DNA of 64,000 nucleotides, taken from NCBI GenBank assembly GCA_025517565.1, contig JAOPKD010000013.1:1-64000 (forward strand), given 5' to 3'. This document shows, in pieces, positions 55,385 to 64,000 of the stretch (positions are counted from its first letter, which is position 1; every line of letters starts with the position of its first letter). The stretch comes from Halapricum hydrolyticum. GTDB taxonomy: Archaea; Halobacteriota; Halobacteria; Halobacteriales; Haloarculaceae. The notes beneath the pieces were generated by a model, which saw only the letters and a program-made list of their open reading frames with translations, ran no database searches and was not told the origin of the DNA. Position numbers and translations under genes: made by a program.

Positions 55385-56002
55385 TCAGGCTTCAGGTTCG
55401 CCGTAGTCGCCGCCATATTTCATGAAGAAGTACGCCAGGCCGAGCGTCGAGACCATCGCGACGCCCGAGGCGACGCCGAGCGCCTTCGCGTCACCCGGCA
55501 CGGTCGGGCCGGCCTCGCCACCGACCTCGACGGTGGGGACGTCGTCGCCGACGGCAAGTGCCCCGAGCATGCCGAGATCACGATGTGGATTGCAGTAGTA
55601 AGTGACGATCCCCGACTCCTCGAAGGTCCGTTCGTAGGTATAGCCTTCCTGGTCGATCGTATCCCCGGACGTGAAGTCGGTGTTCTCGCCGACGACGTTG
55701 TGCGCGCCGCCCTCGCCGGTCCACTCCCAGACGATGGTCGTCCCGGGATCGACCCAGACAGCAGGGGGATCGAACGCGTAGCCGCTGCTGCCGGCACCGA
55801 CCGCGATCGTCACCTCCTCCTGCCCCCGCAGATCGACCGTCGACCCGTCGAAAACGTTCGCGCCACTGAGATAGCCGCTGTAATCCGGCTGCTCGGCCGC
55901 CTGGGCTGTCGCCGACCCGCTGGCCGCGATCGCACCCGCCCCGGCCGCACCGCCAGCCGTCGCTCTGAGAAAGTCACGTCGAGACGTCTCTGGTTCAGCC
56001 AT
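55385..56002 (-). CDS. Halocyanin-like blue-copper protein
   Basis: 205 residues. The Tat signal SRRDFLRATAGGAAGAGAIA leads to a plastocyanin-type domain (about 60-155). Copper ligands are visible: His in EGGAHNVVGENTDF and the Cys-His-Met cluster in TYYCNPHRDLGMLG. A C-terminal TM helix (ALGVASGVAMVSTLGLAYFF) anchors it. It carries electrons at the outer membrane face. An inverted repeat at 56064-56153 sits upstream. Confidence 0.88.
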   Translation of the reverse strand: MAEPETSRRDFLRATAGGAAGAGAIAASGSATAQAAEQPDYSGYLSGANVFDGSTVDLRGQEEVTIAVGAGSSGYAFDPPAVWVDPGTTIVWEWTGEGGAHNVVGENTDFTSGDTIDQEGYTYERTFEESGIVTYYCNPHRDLGMLGALAVGDDVPTVEVGGEAGPTVPGDAKALGVASGVAMVSTLGLAYFFMKYGGDYGEPEA

Positions 56003-56063
56003 AGCCGTCGCTTTCAGGTGGCGACTACTGAAGATAGCGAAACCAGCGGTTATTGCTTATAGT

Positions 56064-56153
56064 GATTATCGTAGAATTCTATCGATTTCGCTGGGGAAAC
56101 TGGATCCCAGAATCCGGTCGGAGATGAGCCGCCTCCGACCGGCTACGATAATC
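56064..56153. repeat. Nested inverted repeats between halocyanin and polyprenyl synthase genes
   Basis: The outer arms GATTATCGTAG (56064-56074) and CTACGATAATC (56143-56153) are exact complements. Inside is a perfect 10-bp hairpin CCGGTCGGAG/CTCCGACCGG (56114-56123, 56133-56142). The left arm overlaps the minus-strand TATAAGC region upstream of the halocyanin gene. It may combine a terminator for the synthase gene with an operator or element end. Confidence 0.55.
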
Positions 56154-56157
56154 GCTA

Positions 56158-57222
56158 TCACTGTTCGCGCTCGATGACGAACCGCGTGAACGTCGACAGT
56201 CGCTCGGCGATCCCCGGATCGAGTTCCGCCTCGGGGAGGCTCTCTCTGGCCCGTTGGGCCAGTTCTTCCGCACGCTCGCGAGCGTATTCGATGCTCCCGG
56301 CCGACTGGTAGATCTCGATAGCTTCCATGATCTCTCCGTCGGTGTTCTCCTCGGCCCAGAGGATCTCTTCGAGGCGGGCCACGTCTTCCGGCGGCGCGTG
56401 TTCGGCAGCGTGAATCGCCATCAGGGTCTTTTTCCCCTCGCGGATGTCGTTGCCGAACTCCTTGCCGAACTCGCCGGCCTGGTCGAGCGTGTGTTCGACG
56501 TCAAGGATGTCGTCGCCGATCTGGAACGCGATACTCATCTGCTCGGCGTATTCGGCGACGCGTCGTTCGGTCTCCGCGGACTGGCCGGTAATGATGGCGG
56601 GCAGTCGGGCGACGATCCGGCCGATACAGCCCGTCTTGCACGCGCTCATTTCGCAGTATTCCGACTCGCTGGCCCGGATCCCCTTCTCGTTGTGCCACCA
56701 GATGTCCATCCCCTGGCCGAGGTGCGTCCGGTTCAGCTCGTACATCAACATCTCGTATATCTCCAGGCGAGTCTCTGCATCGATATCCCCGGAGTTCCGG
56801 GTGATGATCTTCAGCGGCAGGAAATACATCGCATTACCTGCGTTCAACGCGACGTCGACACCGTATTCCAGATGCAGGGCGGGTTCGCCGCGGCGTTTGC
56901 TCGCCCCGTCCTCGACGTCGTCGACGATGATCGTCCCGTTGTGCAGGATCTCGGGGATGATCGCGTAGCGCAGATAGTCCATCGGATCCGCACCGAACCC
57001 ATCGAACAGTTGCACCGCCAGGACGGCCCGCCACCGCTTTCCGCCGCGATCCAGGAGATCCCAGATCGGATCCGAAAGCGCCTGCTGGATCGCGTCCGGA
57101 TCGTAGGCGTACGTCGGCGCGCCGAAAAAGTCCGTCAGATACTGCTCGTCGATGTCCCGTGGGAGTACCTCGGCGATCGCCTCGTCGATGACTGGCTGCC
57201 AGTCAGCAAGTACGTCCCGCAT
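56158..57222 (-). CDS. Polyprenyl (geranylgeranyl/farnesyl) diphosphate synthase
   Basis: A 354-residue trans-prenyltransferase. The first Asp-rich motif is DDVED (IIVDDVEDGASKRR, about residue 99) and the second GDDILD (QIGDDILDVEHT, about 237). It builds C15/C20 isoprenoid chains for archaeal lipids. The residues before the first motif, LHNGTIIVDD, are small, consistent with long-chain capability. The start MRDVLADWQPVIDEAIAEVL is at 57222. Confidence 0.9.
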   Translation of the reverse strand: MRDVLADWQPVIDEAIAEVLPRDIDEQYLTDFFGAPTYAYDPDAIQQALSDPIWDLLDRGGKRWRAVLAVQLFDGFGADPMDYLRYAIIPEILHNGTIIVDDVEDGASKRRGEPALHLEYGVDVALNAGNAMYFLPLKIITRNSGDIDAETRLEIYEMLMYELNRTHLGQGMDIWWHNEKGIRASESEYCEMSACKTGCIGRIVARLPAIITGQSAETERRVAEYAEQMSIAFQIGDDILDVEHTLDQAGEFGKEFGNDIREGKKTLMAIHAAEHAPPEDVARLEEILWAEENTDGEIMEAIEIYQSAGSIEYARERAEELAQRARESLPEAELDPGIAERLSTFTRFVIEREQ

Positions 57223-57283
57223 ACCACGTTCCTCGCCCCGGTACCACTAAAAATCTGACCCCTCGTCCGAAGTGATGCGTCGC

Positions 57284-58630
57284 TCACGTCGGTTCGGGTG
57301 AGGCTTCGAGTTGACCGGCCTTCGCGCGCGTCTGCTCGACGATTTCGGGGCGACCCTCGAACTCGATCACGATCTGTTCGCCGTATTCGACGCCCTCGAC
57401 GTGCGCGTGGTCGTGAATCCAGGATACCAGGCTCATCGCGTCATCGGTCATCGGGAGCACGAGGCGCTCGCGCTGTAACGCCGGCAGCGCGTCGTCGATC
57501 CGTTCCCGGAGCGTCTCGATGTTCTGGCCCTCTTTGGCGCTGACAGCCACTGGATTCGGCGCGAGTGCCGACAGCGCCTCGCGCTTTCGTTGCAACTCGG
57601 CTTCGTCGACGGCGTCGATCTTGTTCAACACGGTGAGGATCGGCGCCTCGTTGCGCTCGTAGAGGGTGTCGTGGCTTGTGACCAGTTTCTCGCGAATCTC
57701 CTCGACGGGCTCGCTCACGTCGATGACGAGCAACACGAGGTCGGCCCGGTAGACCGAATCCAGCGTCGACTTGAACGACTCGACCAGCCAGTGGGGGAGA
57801 TCCGAGATGAACCCGACGGTGTCGGTCACCAGCACGTCCCGTCGGTCGAGCTCGGCCTTGCGAGTCGTCGTGCCGAGCGTCGTGAACAGGCGATCCTCGC
57901 TTTCGGCGGTCGTGTCCAGATCCGGATGGAGGTCCTCGTTGTCCTCGACGCCCAGATCGTCAGCGAGCCGGCGCAACAGCGTCGACTTGCCGGCGTTAGT
58001 GTAGCCGGCCAGCGCCACCAGATCGAACCCCGACTCGCGGCGCTGCTCGCGACGGTGCTGTTCGGTCTCCTCGATCGTCTCCAGTTCCTCGCGGATGTTG
58101 GCGATCTGGTTTTTGATGTCCTGCTCGCGGCTCTCGTCGTACTCGCCGAGCCCCATGAACCCGGGCCGCTCGTCGCGCTTGGCGAGGCTGGCCTTGGCCT
58201 CCGCACGCGGGAGTTCGTAGCGCAACTCGGCGAGTTCGACCTGCAGTTGCGCCTTGCGAGTCTGTGCCCGCTGGCCGAAGATCTCCAGGATGAGCCGGAA
58301 CCGATCCAGGATCCGGACGCCCTCGGGAAGTTCGTTGCCGAGATTGTAGGTCTGGTAGGGCCCGAGCTGGTTGTCGAAGATCACGACCGAGGCCCCGGTC
58401 CGCGCGACGACCTCCGCCAGCCGCTCGGCTTTGCCTTTCCCGATGTGGAAGGCAGGGTCTTCCGTTCGGGTCTGCGTCAGTTCGTCCACGACCTCGTAGC
58501 CCGCCGCACGGGCCAGATCTCGGATTTCAGCGGTGTCGGCACTCCCCGAATCGACCCGCTTTGCGATGACCGCGGTTTCGGCGTTGGTGCGTGTCTCCGT
58601 CACTCGTCTGCGGGTAGGAGACGCGGCCAT
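57284..58630 (-). CDS. hflX: HflX-family ribosome-associated GTPase
   Basis: A 448-residue GTPase. The N-terminal HflX domain contains QTRTEDPAFHIGKGKAERL and DNQLGPYQTYNLGNELPEGV. The G domain has G1 GYTNAGKSTLL, G3 DTVGFISDLPHWLVESFKST and G4 NKID. A C-terminal domain follows. HflX splits or rescues stalled ribosomes. The start MAASPTRRRVTETRTNAET (58630) is chosen; a shorter start within the Thr/Arg-rich leader is possible. Confidence 0.9.
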   Translation of the reverse strand: MAASPTRRRVTETRTNAETAVIAKRVDSGSADTAEIRDLARAAGYEVVDELTQTRTEDPAFHIGKGKAERLAEVVARTGASVVIFDNQLGPYQTYNLGNELPEGVRILDRFRLILEIFGQRAQTRKAQLQVELAELRYELPRAEAKASLAKRDERPGFMGLGEYDESREQDIKNQIANIREELETIEETEQHRREQRRESGFDLVALAGYTNAGKSTLLRRLADDLGVEDNEDLHPDLDTTAESEDRLFTTLGTTTRKAELDRRDVLVTDTVGFISDLPHWLVESFKSTLDSVYRADLVLLVIDVSEPVEEIREKLVTSHDTLYERNEAPILTVLNKIDAVDEAELQRKREALSALAPNPVAVSAKEGQNIETLRERIDDALPALQRERLVLPMTDDAMSLVSWIHDHAHVEGVEYGEQIVIEFEGRPEIVEQTRAKAGQLEASPEPT

Positions 58631-58802
58631 ATAACTTTGTTTCGACCAGCGTCTACCGGGCGATGAACACAGGATCTGCAAGAAGAATTCGGCGTCTGCA
58701 AAGGGGAATGCGGGAGTGGTACTCCCGCGCGTGTGACACTACGGAGCCGTTTCGGCTCCACGGACGCCTACGAGATCCAGCCGCATAAGCCTCTAGCGTC
58801 GT

Positions 58803-59786
58803 TTAATCCAGTTCGAGTCCGCGAATCGCGACGCGTTCCTCGCCGTCTTCGACGCGGCCGATGATCCGTGCGTCCTCGCTCTCGGCGACGATCGCTTCGG
58901 CGTCGTCTCGACCGAGCGCGGCGACGAACCCAGTCCCCATGTTGAACGTCCGGTACATCTCCTCGTCGTCGACGTTACCCTCCGCCTGGACGAACTCGAA
59001 GACCGGCTGGGGCTGGAAGGGATCGTCGATCTCGTAGCGGTACGATCCCATCCGGGTGAGGTTCATCCAGCCGCCGCCAGTCACGTGTGCGGCAGCGTTG
59101 GCGTCGTGTTCGCGCAACGGATCGAGCACTTCGCTGTAGATGCGCGTGGGGGTGAGCAGTTCCTCGGCGATGGTGCGGTCGGGTTCGGGCGGGAACGGAT
59201 CAGCGTAGTCGTGCTCGCGCGTGACGGCCTCGCGGGCCAGCGTCAACCCGTTGGAGTGGATCCCCGAGGAAGGCCAGCCGACGATCGCATCGCCCGGTTC
59301 GGCCTCACCGGGGAAGACGGCGTCTTTCGGCGCGAGCCCGGCACAGGTCCCGGCGATGTCCAGGCCCCTGATCACGTCCGGCATGACTGCAGTCTCGCCG
59401 CCGACCAGCGCGACGCCCGCACGCTTTGCCCCCTCGCGAAGCCCCGCTCCGATCTCCTCGCTCGTCTCCTCGTCGGGCGTCTCGACGGCCAGATAATCGA
59501 CGAACGCGACCGGCTCGACCCCCGTCGCGATCAGGTCGTTCGCGTTCATCGCCATGCAATCGATGCCGACCGTGGAGTAGTCGTCGACGGCTTCCGCGAC
59601 CAGGAGTTTCGTCCCGACGCCGTCGGTTGCCAGTGCCAGGTACTGCTCGCCGATGTCGACAAGTCCGGCGTAGTCACCTTCGAACTCCCCGGCCGCACCG
59701 ATGAGCGCCTCGGTCGCTGCCTCGCTGGCGTCGATGTCCACCCCGGCTTGCGCGTACGTGAGTTCCTCGCGATCGTCCTCGCTCAT
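58803..59786 (-). CDS. purM: Phosphoribosylformylglycinamidine cyclo-ligase
   Basis: A 327-residue AIR synthetase, the fifth step of purine synthesis. YAQAGVDIDASEAATEAL and YLALATDGVGTKLLVAEAVD are typical PurM N-terminal motifs, with GVALVGGETAVMPDVI and HVTGGGWMNLTRM following. The ATG at 59786 is chosen. The C-terminus is complete. Confidence 0.93.
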   Translation of the reverse strand: MSEDDREELTYAQAGVDIDASEAATEALIGAAGEFEGDYAGLVDIGEQYLALATDGVGTKLLVAEAVDDYSTVGIDCMAMNANDLIATGVEPVAFVDYLAVETPDEETSEEIGAGLREGAKRAGVALVGGETAVMPDVIRGLDIAGTCAGLAPKDAVFPGEAEPGDAIVGWPSSGIHSNGLTLAREAVTREHDYADPFPPEPDRTIAEELLTPTRIYSEVLDPLREHDANAAAHVTGGGWMNLTRMGSYRYEIDDPFQPQPVFEFVQAEGNVDDEEMYRTFNMGTGFVAALGRDDAEAIVAESEDARIIGRVEDGEERVAIRGLELD

Positions 59787-60042
59787 GTCAGAGTGAGCGC
59801 CCGGGCCGGGCAAAAGCACACCGCTTCGTCGGGAACGCCGGTGAGGTCATACCGCCGGCTGTACACGACCATACGTGAAAATCGTCACGACAACCGTCGC
59901 CGTCCCCAAATCGTAGAAACCGATAACGTCGGCTCAATTTCCGATTGTCGCTTGCGACGGTGTCGTTTACGTTGCGTGAAAACGCCGTGAACAGTCCGAA
60001 CGATTGGCGTGTCTTATACAGATAGCTGTGTTACCGTCGGGT
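59787..60042. other. Intergenic region
   Basis: 256 bases between purM and the small zinc-ribbon gene. It carries the TATA-like box CTTATACA (about 60013-60020) for the latter. No gene recognised. Confidence 0.4.
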
Positions 60043-60162
60043 ATGAGCGTGGCCCGAACGCGGTGTCCGAACTGTGGGTTCGAGGTGCAGGAGGGGAAAG
60101 AGTGCTCGCTGTGTGGTGCGGATCTCGACAGTGGCGCGAACGGGCAGACGGGAGACGCCTGA
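60043..60162 (+). CDS. 39-residue zinc-ribbon protein
   Basis: ATG 60043 to TGA 60162 encodes MSVARTRCPNCGFEVQEGKE, then CSLCGADLDSGANGQTGDA. Two CxxC pairs give one complete zinc ribbon. A TATA box about 25-30 bases upstream supports expression as a leaderless mRNA. Such tiny zinc proteins are common but uncharacterised in haloarchaea. Confidence 0.65.
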   Translation: MSVARTRCPNCGFEVQEGKECSLCGADLDSGANGQTGDA

Positions 60163-60256
60163 TCGATCCGCCTAGATCGGAAAGCACCCAGTCAGCACAA
60201 TCAGCAGTTCTTGCGACCTGCCGAGTGGTTTTACCCGGTTGGCCCGTATCGGTTCT

Positions 60257-60943
60257 GTGACCTCGCCGTACGAGGTGCTCGGGGTCGACCCGGACGCAGA
60301 CGAGGCGGAACTGCTCGAGGCGTACCGACAGCGAGTCAAAGAGACCCATCCGGACCAGGGTGGCAGTGCCGAACAGTTTCAGGCCGTCAAAGATGCCTAC
60401 GAGCAACTCCGCTCCGGCGAAGTCCCCGAGTGGGAGAGTACCGCGTCACCGGACGCACGCGAGCCCAGACAGACGGGAAGGACGTCGCGCACGCCGACCA
60501 GTCCTCCGGAAACGGTCACTGTCGAGTACCTCGATTACGAGGTGCTCGACGACCACGGCTGGTCGATCGGCGACGAGGATCTGTTCGAGCGCGCCCGTCG
60601 TGCCGATCTGGACCCCGAAGCACACGGACAGTTCTCGGTCAATCCGGGCGAGACACTCCTGGAAGCTGCCGAAGACAGCGGGTTCGCCTGGCCGTTCGCC
60701 TGTCGAGGAGGGGCCTGCACGAACTGCGCCGTCGCGATCGTCGACGGGGAGATGCCCCCGCCCGTCGGCCACATCCTCCCCGAGAAGTTGATCCGCCGGG
60801 GGATCCGGCTGTCGTGTCTGTCCGCGCCGATCACCGACGACGCAAAAGTCGTCTACAACGTCAAGCACATGCCGGACGTCGAGGAGTTTCTCTTGCCCGC
60901 GAGCCGCTTCGAGAAGACCTACTCGAGACAGCGAGATCGGTAG
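60257..60943 (+). CDS. fer: J-domain [2Fe-2S] ferredoxin
   Basis: 228 residues. An N-terminal DnaJ-like domain (SPYEVLGVDPDADEAELLEA, with HPD at residues 31-33) is joined by a Thr/Pro-rich linker to a plant-type [2Fe-2S] ferredoxin domain. Cluster ligands sit in WPFACRGGACTNCAVAI, with the last Cys in LSCLSAP. The combination is a known haloarchaeal ferredoxin type. GTG 60257 is supported by a TTTTAC box about 27 bases upstream. Confidence 0.87.
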   Translation: MTSPYEVLGVDPDADEAELLEAYRQRVKETHPDQGGSAEQFQAVKDAYEQLRSGEVPEWESTASPDAREPRQTGRTSRTPTSPPETVTVEYLDYEVLDDHGWSIGDEDLFERARRADLDPEAHGQFSVNPGETLLEAAEDSGFAWPFACRGGACTNCAVAIVDGEMPPPVGHILPEKLIRRGIRLSCLSAPITDDAKVVYNVKHMPDVEEFLLPASRFEKTYSRQRDR

Positions 60944-60978
60944 CGTTATCCGACGCAATCAACTATGCCTGTGGCGGC

Positions 60979-62043
60979 ATGGACAACATTCGCACTGGAC
61001 TCTCGTATGGCGACGCGCTGCTCGTCCCGCAGCGATCGCCGGTCGATAGTCGTAGCAACGTCGATCTCTCGACGCAACTCACGCCTAGCATCGAACTGGA
61101 GACGCCGCTGCTGTCGGCACCGATGGACACCGTCACCGAAGCCGAGACGGCGATCGCACTGTCCCGCGCTGGCGGTTTCGGGACGATTCACCGCTTCATG
61201 AGGGTCGACGAGCAGGTCGAGGCCGTCGAACGGGTCGCCGACGCCGGCGAACGCTGCGGCGCGGCCGTCGGGATCGCCGAAGACACGGTCTCCCGCGCTG
61301 AAGCCGTTCTCGACGCCGGTGCGTCGCTGGTGATGGTCGACGTCGCACACGGGCACCTCGAGCGGACGCTCGAAGCGGTCTCGGAACTGCGGGACGTGTT
61401 CCCCGACGCCGAGATCGTCGCGGGGAACGTGGCGACGAAACAGGGCGTTCGCGATCTGGCTGAAGCCGGTGCCGACGCCGTCAAGGTCGGGATCGGACCG
61501 GGCAGCCACTGCACGACCCGTCGAGTCGCCGGGGCTGGCGTCCCGCAGTTGACAGCTGTCGACGACTGTTCCGACGCTGCTGCGTCCCTCGACGTCTCGA
61601 TCATCGCCGACGGTGGAATCCGCACGTCCGGCGACGCGGTGAAAGCCCTGATGGCCGGTGCCGACACGGTGATGATGGGCAGTCTCTTCGCCGGTACCGA
61701 GGAAGCGCCGACCGAAATCGTCGAGGTCGACGGGACGCGGTACAAGCGCTCCCGTGGGATGGCGACGACCGCCGCCAACGAGAAGCGATCCGACAAAGAG
61801 ACTGACGCAGCCGCACCCGACGCCGACGAAGGCGTCGAAGCGTTAACCGAGTACAAAGGCCAGCTGGTCGACGTCGCCGGGGAGTTTGCTGCTGGAATAC
61901 GGTCGGGTCTCTCTTACGTCGGTGGTCACACGATCGAGCAAGCGCGCGAACGGGCGGAGTTTATCCGGGTCGCCCCTGGCGCGAAAGACCGCGAGGGCGC
62001 TCACGGCGACCACGACTGGGAAACCGTCTCCGCCGACGACTAG
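60979..62043 (+). CDS. IMP dehydrogenase/GMP reductase-family protein without CBS domains
   Basis: A 354-residue TIM-barrel protein. It has the catalytic loop [20 protein letters not shown] with Cys178, [20 protein letters not shown] and a flap [13 protein letters not shown], as in IMPDH and GMP reductase. No CBS pair is inserted between strands, which favours GMP reductase or a divergent IMPDH-like enzyme. A TTATCC box about 27 bases upstream of ATG 60979 supports the start. Confidence 0.85.
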   Translation: MDNIRTGLSYGDALLVPQRSPVDSRSNVDLSTQLTPSIELETPLLSAPMDTVTEAETAIALSRAGGFGTIHRFMRVDEQVEAVERVADAGERCGAAVGIAEDTVSRAEAVLDAGASLVMVDVAHGHLERTLEAVSELRDVFPDAEIVAGNVATKQGVRDLAEAGADAVKVGIGPGSHCTTRRVAGAGVPQLTAVDDCSDAAASLDVSIIADGGIRTSGDAVKALMAGADTVMMGSLFAGTEEAPTEIVEVDGTRYKRSRGMATTAANEKRSDKETDAAAPDADEGVEALTEYKGQLVDVAGEFAAGIRSGLSYVGGHTIEQARERAEFIRVAPGAKDREGAHGDHDWETVSADD

Positions 62044-62105
62044 CGTCGTCGGAATACCCCGATCGGTAGCCGTTCTGCCGTTGTATCGAGTGATAGCCGC
62101 CGCGA

Positions 62106-62336
62106 TCAGCGGCCGAGCGTTCGGAATCCGATGAGCTGGTAGGCGGGGCAGGTCTGCAGGTAGCCGGTGACGACCAGTACCGCACCGATCAGCGCGAGCA
62201 CGACCGGGCCAACGACCGTCCCGACAGTGCCCGACACGCCGCCGATCCCGGCGAACAGGGCGATAGCGACGGCGAGGAGGGCGATTCCCAGGACGATGCG
62301 TACGAGCCGATCGGCCGAACCAACGTTTTGATCCAT
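62106..62336 (-). CDS. Small DUF2892-type membrane protein
   Basis: A 76-residue protein, MDQNVGSADRLVRIVLGIAL, with two TM helices and a C-terminal YLQTCPAYQLIGFRTLGR. The pattern N-V-G-x-x-D-R-x-x-R and the CP near the end match the DUF2892 (YgaP-like inner-membrane) family. Function unknown. Confidence 0.78.
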   Translation of the reverse strand: MDQNVGSADRLVRIVLGIALLAVAIALFAGIGGVSGTVGTVVGPVVLALIGAVLVVTGYLQTCPAYQLIGFRTLGR

Positions 62337-62494
62337 GTATGATGTATCACGTTCCAGGGGTAAAACTGTAGCGGCCGGCATACAGTCCGGGACGACGTCC
62401 GGGAGTGGCCTTTTCCCCTCACGGGAGAGTAAGGAACGCGCCATTGTTCAGTTTGATGGGATGACATAGCAGTCCGGAAATTGCTCCCGGGAAA

Positions 62495-62845
62495 GTGAAT
62501 CCACTCGTCGGTTCTGAGGTGATATGCTCCGCTCGGAACGCTAATTCCTACACGAGCGATTGCCTGCCGGACGGGTCAGAAACGGCTGCCGGAACGCTCA
62601 CAGTCGACGTCCGCGTGACAGAGTCGGCGTTTTACGTCGCGGACAACGGAATCGGCATCCCCGACGAGCGACGAAAGCGGCTGTTCGATCTCGAGTACGC
62701 TGACAGCGACGCGGGCTATGGCCTGTATATCGTCTCGACACTCGTCGAAGCCCATGGCTGGGACATCTCGGTCACTGACAGTGATTCGGGTGGTGCGAGA
62801 TTCGAAATTAGTGGCGTCGAAACTCCCGGGACGGACTGTTCGTGA
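62495..62845 (+). pseudogene. Remnant of a histidine kinase ATPase domain
   Basis: A 116-codon frame whose 3' part encodes a HATPase end: FYVADNGIGIPDERRKRLFD (G1 box) and AGYGLYIVSTLVEAHGWDIS (G2-like), closing GGARFEISGVET. Sensor, H-box and a proper N-box are missing; the region RNANSYTSDCLPDG may be a decayed N-box. It is probably the tail of a deleted PAS kinase. An 18-base direct repeat follows its 3' end. Confidence 0.65.
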
Positions 62846-62871
62846 GTCTGTCTCGGGACGGACTGTTCGTG
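62827..62871 (+). repeat. 18-base direct repeat at 3' end of kinase remnant
   Basis: CGGGACGGACTGTTCGTG occurs at 62827-62844 and again at 62854-62871, offset by 27 bases. The first copy includes the end of the remnant frame; the second runs up to the rfcL 3' end. Confidence 0.7.
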
Positions 62872-62875
62872 GGAA

Positions 62876-64000
62876 CTACATGAAATCGGACAGCCCAGTC
62901 TGTCCGTCGTCCGCGTCCCCTTCCGTCTGCTGATCGTCGTTGTCGGTCTCCCCGTCCCGTTCCGACTCGGTCCGCTGGTCAGCCGAGTCGGCAGCGATCG
63001 ACTGTTGACCGTCTGTCTCGTCCGGTCGGTCATCACTGACGTCCTCAGCAGCGTCTGTATCACTGCGGCTGGCGAACGCGTCGCCGCTGGCTTCGGCCGT
63101 CTCGTCGTCACGGAGTTGCTGGGCGTCCTCGACGATCGACTGGACCTTGTTCGTATCCTCGCCACTGCCGGTGATAAACGAGACGTGACTGGCGTCGAGA
63201 TCGTAGGCGGCGGCCATCGCGATGGTCAACTCGCGGTTCTTGCAGTGGTGGGTCATTGTCGCCAGAAACGGCATGATCTCCCGGCGGGCCGTCGAGATAC
63301 TGGTCCCATTCCGGGTCGCGATCTGGCGAGCGATGTAATCGCGGGTCTTCCGGGTCCCCTTCGTGCGACCGAGTTTCGACCAGTACGAAGGCGGACCGTA
63401 GCGCGTCCAGCCGCCTTTCTGTCCACCGCGTGCGGCCGCGACGCCCGCAGTCATGTTGTCGCCGGCGTACTTCCAGAAGCTGTAGTTCTGGGTCGCGCGC
63501 ACCCGTCCCAGCCACTGGTCTGCACGCGCGAGCGCGTCGTAAGCGCGAGCCAGTTCCGTGCCTTCGAAGTCCTTCGGGACGTTGTCCGCGATCCAGTTGA
63601 TCAGATCGTCCGGCGTCTCGTCGACGTCGTAGGACGATTTGAGTGCGGTTTCGGCGTCCCCCTCTTTGATCACCACGTCGAGGTACTCGAAGATCCCCTG
63701 TGTGGTATCGCGCTTGCCGGTGATTACGTCTTCGGCCGCGATCGAATCGCGACCCTCCGTCAGCGCCTGCAGATCCTTGATCGCTCCGCGGAGGTCGCCG
63801 CTGTTCATCTCGGCGATCTGCTGGAGGGCATCGTCCTCGAACTCGATGTCCTCCTTGCGGCAGATGTCTCTGAGTACGGGCACGATCGAACGCGTGCTCA
63901 CCTCGCGGAACTCGATCTCTCGGCAGGCGTTGCGCAGACCCTTGGACATCTCGTAGAAGTCGTTGGCAATGAGGATGACTGGCTGGTCGGCCTCCTTGAC
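62876..64000 (-). CDS. rfcL: Replication factor C large subunit (5' end outside window)
   Basis: The C-terminal about 375 residues of the clamp-loader large subunit; the gene runs off the window at 64000. AAA+ lid and collar regions are visible (GDLRGAIKDLQALTEGRDSI, AYDALARADQWLGRVRATQN). A long acidic tail of Asp/Glu/Gln ends in QTGLSDFM, a PCNA-interacting (PIP) box. It loads PCNA at replication forks. The missing N-terminal part should carry Walker A/B. Confidence 0.9.
   Translation of the reverse strand, partial: VKEADQPVILIANDFYEMSKGLRNACREIEFREVSTRSIVPVLRDICRKEDIEFEDDALQQIAEMNSGDLRGAIKDLQALTEGRDSIAAEDVITGKRDTTQGIFEYLDVVIKEGDAETALKSSYDVDETPDDLINWIADNVPKDFEGTELARAYDALARADQWLGRVRATQNYSFWKYAGDNMTAGVAAARGGQKGGWTRYGPPSYWSKLGRTKGTRKTRDYIARQIATRNGTSISTARREIMPFLATMTHHCKNRELTIAMAAAYDLDASHVSFITGSGEDTNKVQSIVEDAQQLRDDETAEASGDAFASRSDTDAAEDVSDDRPDETDGQQSIAADSADQRTESERDGETDNDDQQTEGDADDGQTGLSDFM

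Overview
This window comes from a haloarchaeal chromosome. It is GC-rich, its proteins are strongly acidic, and it carries archaeal information genes (RNA polymerase subunit P, L37Ae, NMD3, RfcL, Pcc1). It also has archaeal metabolic enzymes (GHMP-type shikimate kinase, Azf-type glucose-6-phosphate dehydrogenase, MptD-like aldolase, short-chain polyprenyl synthase), halocyanin-like and Tat/lipobox proteins, and many leaderless genes with a TATA box about 27 bases before the start codon. A member of the Halobacteria, possibly near Haloarcula/Halorhabdus, is my best guess; the genus is not proven by what I can see. No rRNA, CRISPR array or replication origin is visible. One tRNA (Arg, UCU) is present.

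Layout. 0.1-3.0 kb: chemotaxis/sensing genes (soluble transducer, CheW, PAS sensor kinase with an eroded ATPase domain). 3.1-4.75 kb: shikimate kinase and chorismate mutase. 4.75-5.9 kb: a small island (VapBC and a truncated IS6-type transposase) inserted at the 3' end of chorismate mutase, with a second copy of the chorismate mutase tail on its far side. 6-18 kb: metalloprotease, beta-hydroxyacid dehydrogenase, GlpA-like oxidoreductase, archaeal RNA ligase with its PIN partner, PIN-ATPase-KH protein, tandem CheC, EamA transporter and HAD phosphatase. 18.2-19.7 kb: a TnpB-only IS200/IS605-type element. 19.8-25.5 kb: sugar-binding lipoprotein, malic enzyme-phosphotransacetylase fusion and membrane proteins. 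25.5-28.8 kb: an accessory patch with an ABC permease whose ATPase has shrunk to 53 codons, two membrane proteins, a compact multi-hairpin element and a frameshifted IS5 transposase.

28.8-31.5 kb: valS. 31.8-34.7 kb: a secreted acidic-repeat protein, then a low-density region holding a PQQ-repeat lipoprotein between 14-base inverted repeats. That region sits between intact azf and a displaced, diverged copy of the azf 3' end, the same architecture as at chorismate mutase. 34.7-44.6 kb: azf, mptD-like, membrane and small conserved genes, creatininase-family enzyme, nmd3, taw2-like, XPD/DinG-like helicase and a lipoprotein ending in a type IV pilin-like domain. 44.7-51.9 kb: htpX, kptA/truD (divergent), a second histidine kinase, rpl37ae-rpoP-pcc1 and thiolase. 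52-64 kb: tRNA-Arg, DUF373 protein, trpB, halocyanin-like protein, polyprenyl synthase, hflX, purM, a tiny zinc ribbon, J-domain ferredoxin, CBS-less IMPDH/GMP reductase-like protein, a histidine kinase remnant and the 3' part of rfcL.

The most interesting signals are: the two independent 3'-end tail-replacement insertions (aroQ and azf); the VapB operator palindrome; the 75-base multi-hairpin element at 27.7 kb; the collapsed ABC ATPase still translationally coupled to its permease; a 21-codon upstream ORF whose stop lies inside the cheC Shine-Dalgarno sequence; and a lipoprotein-pilin domain fusion. RNA repair and modification functions (RNA ligase with PIN partner, KptA, TruD, Taw2, Pcc1, PIN-ATPase-KH) are well represented.
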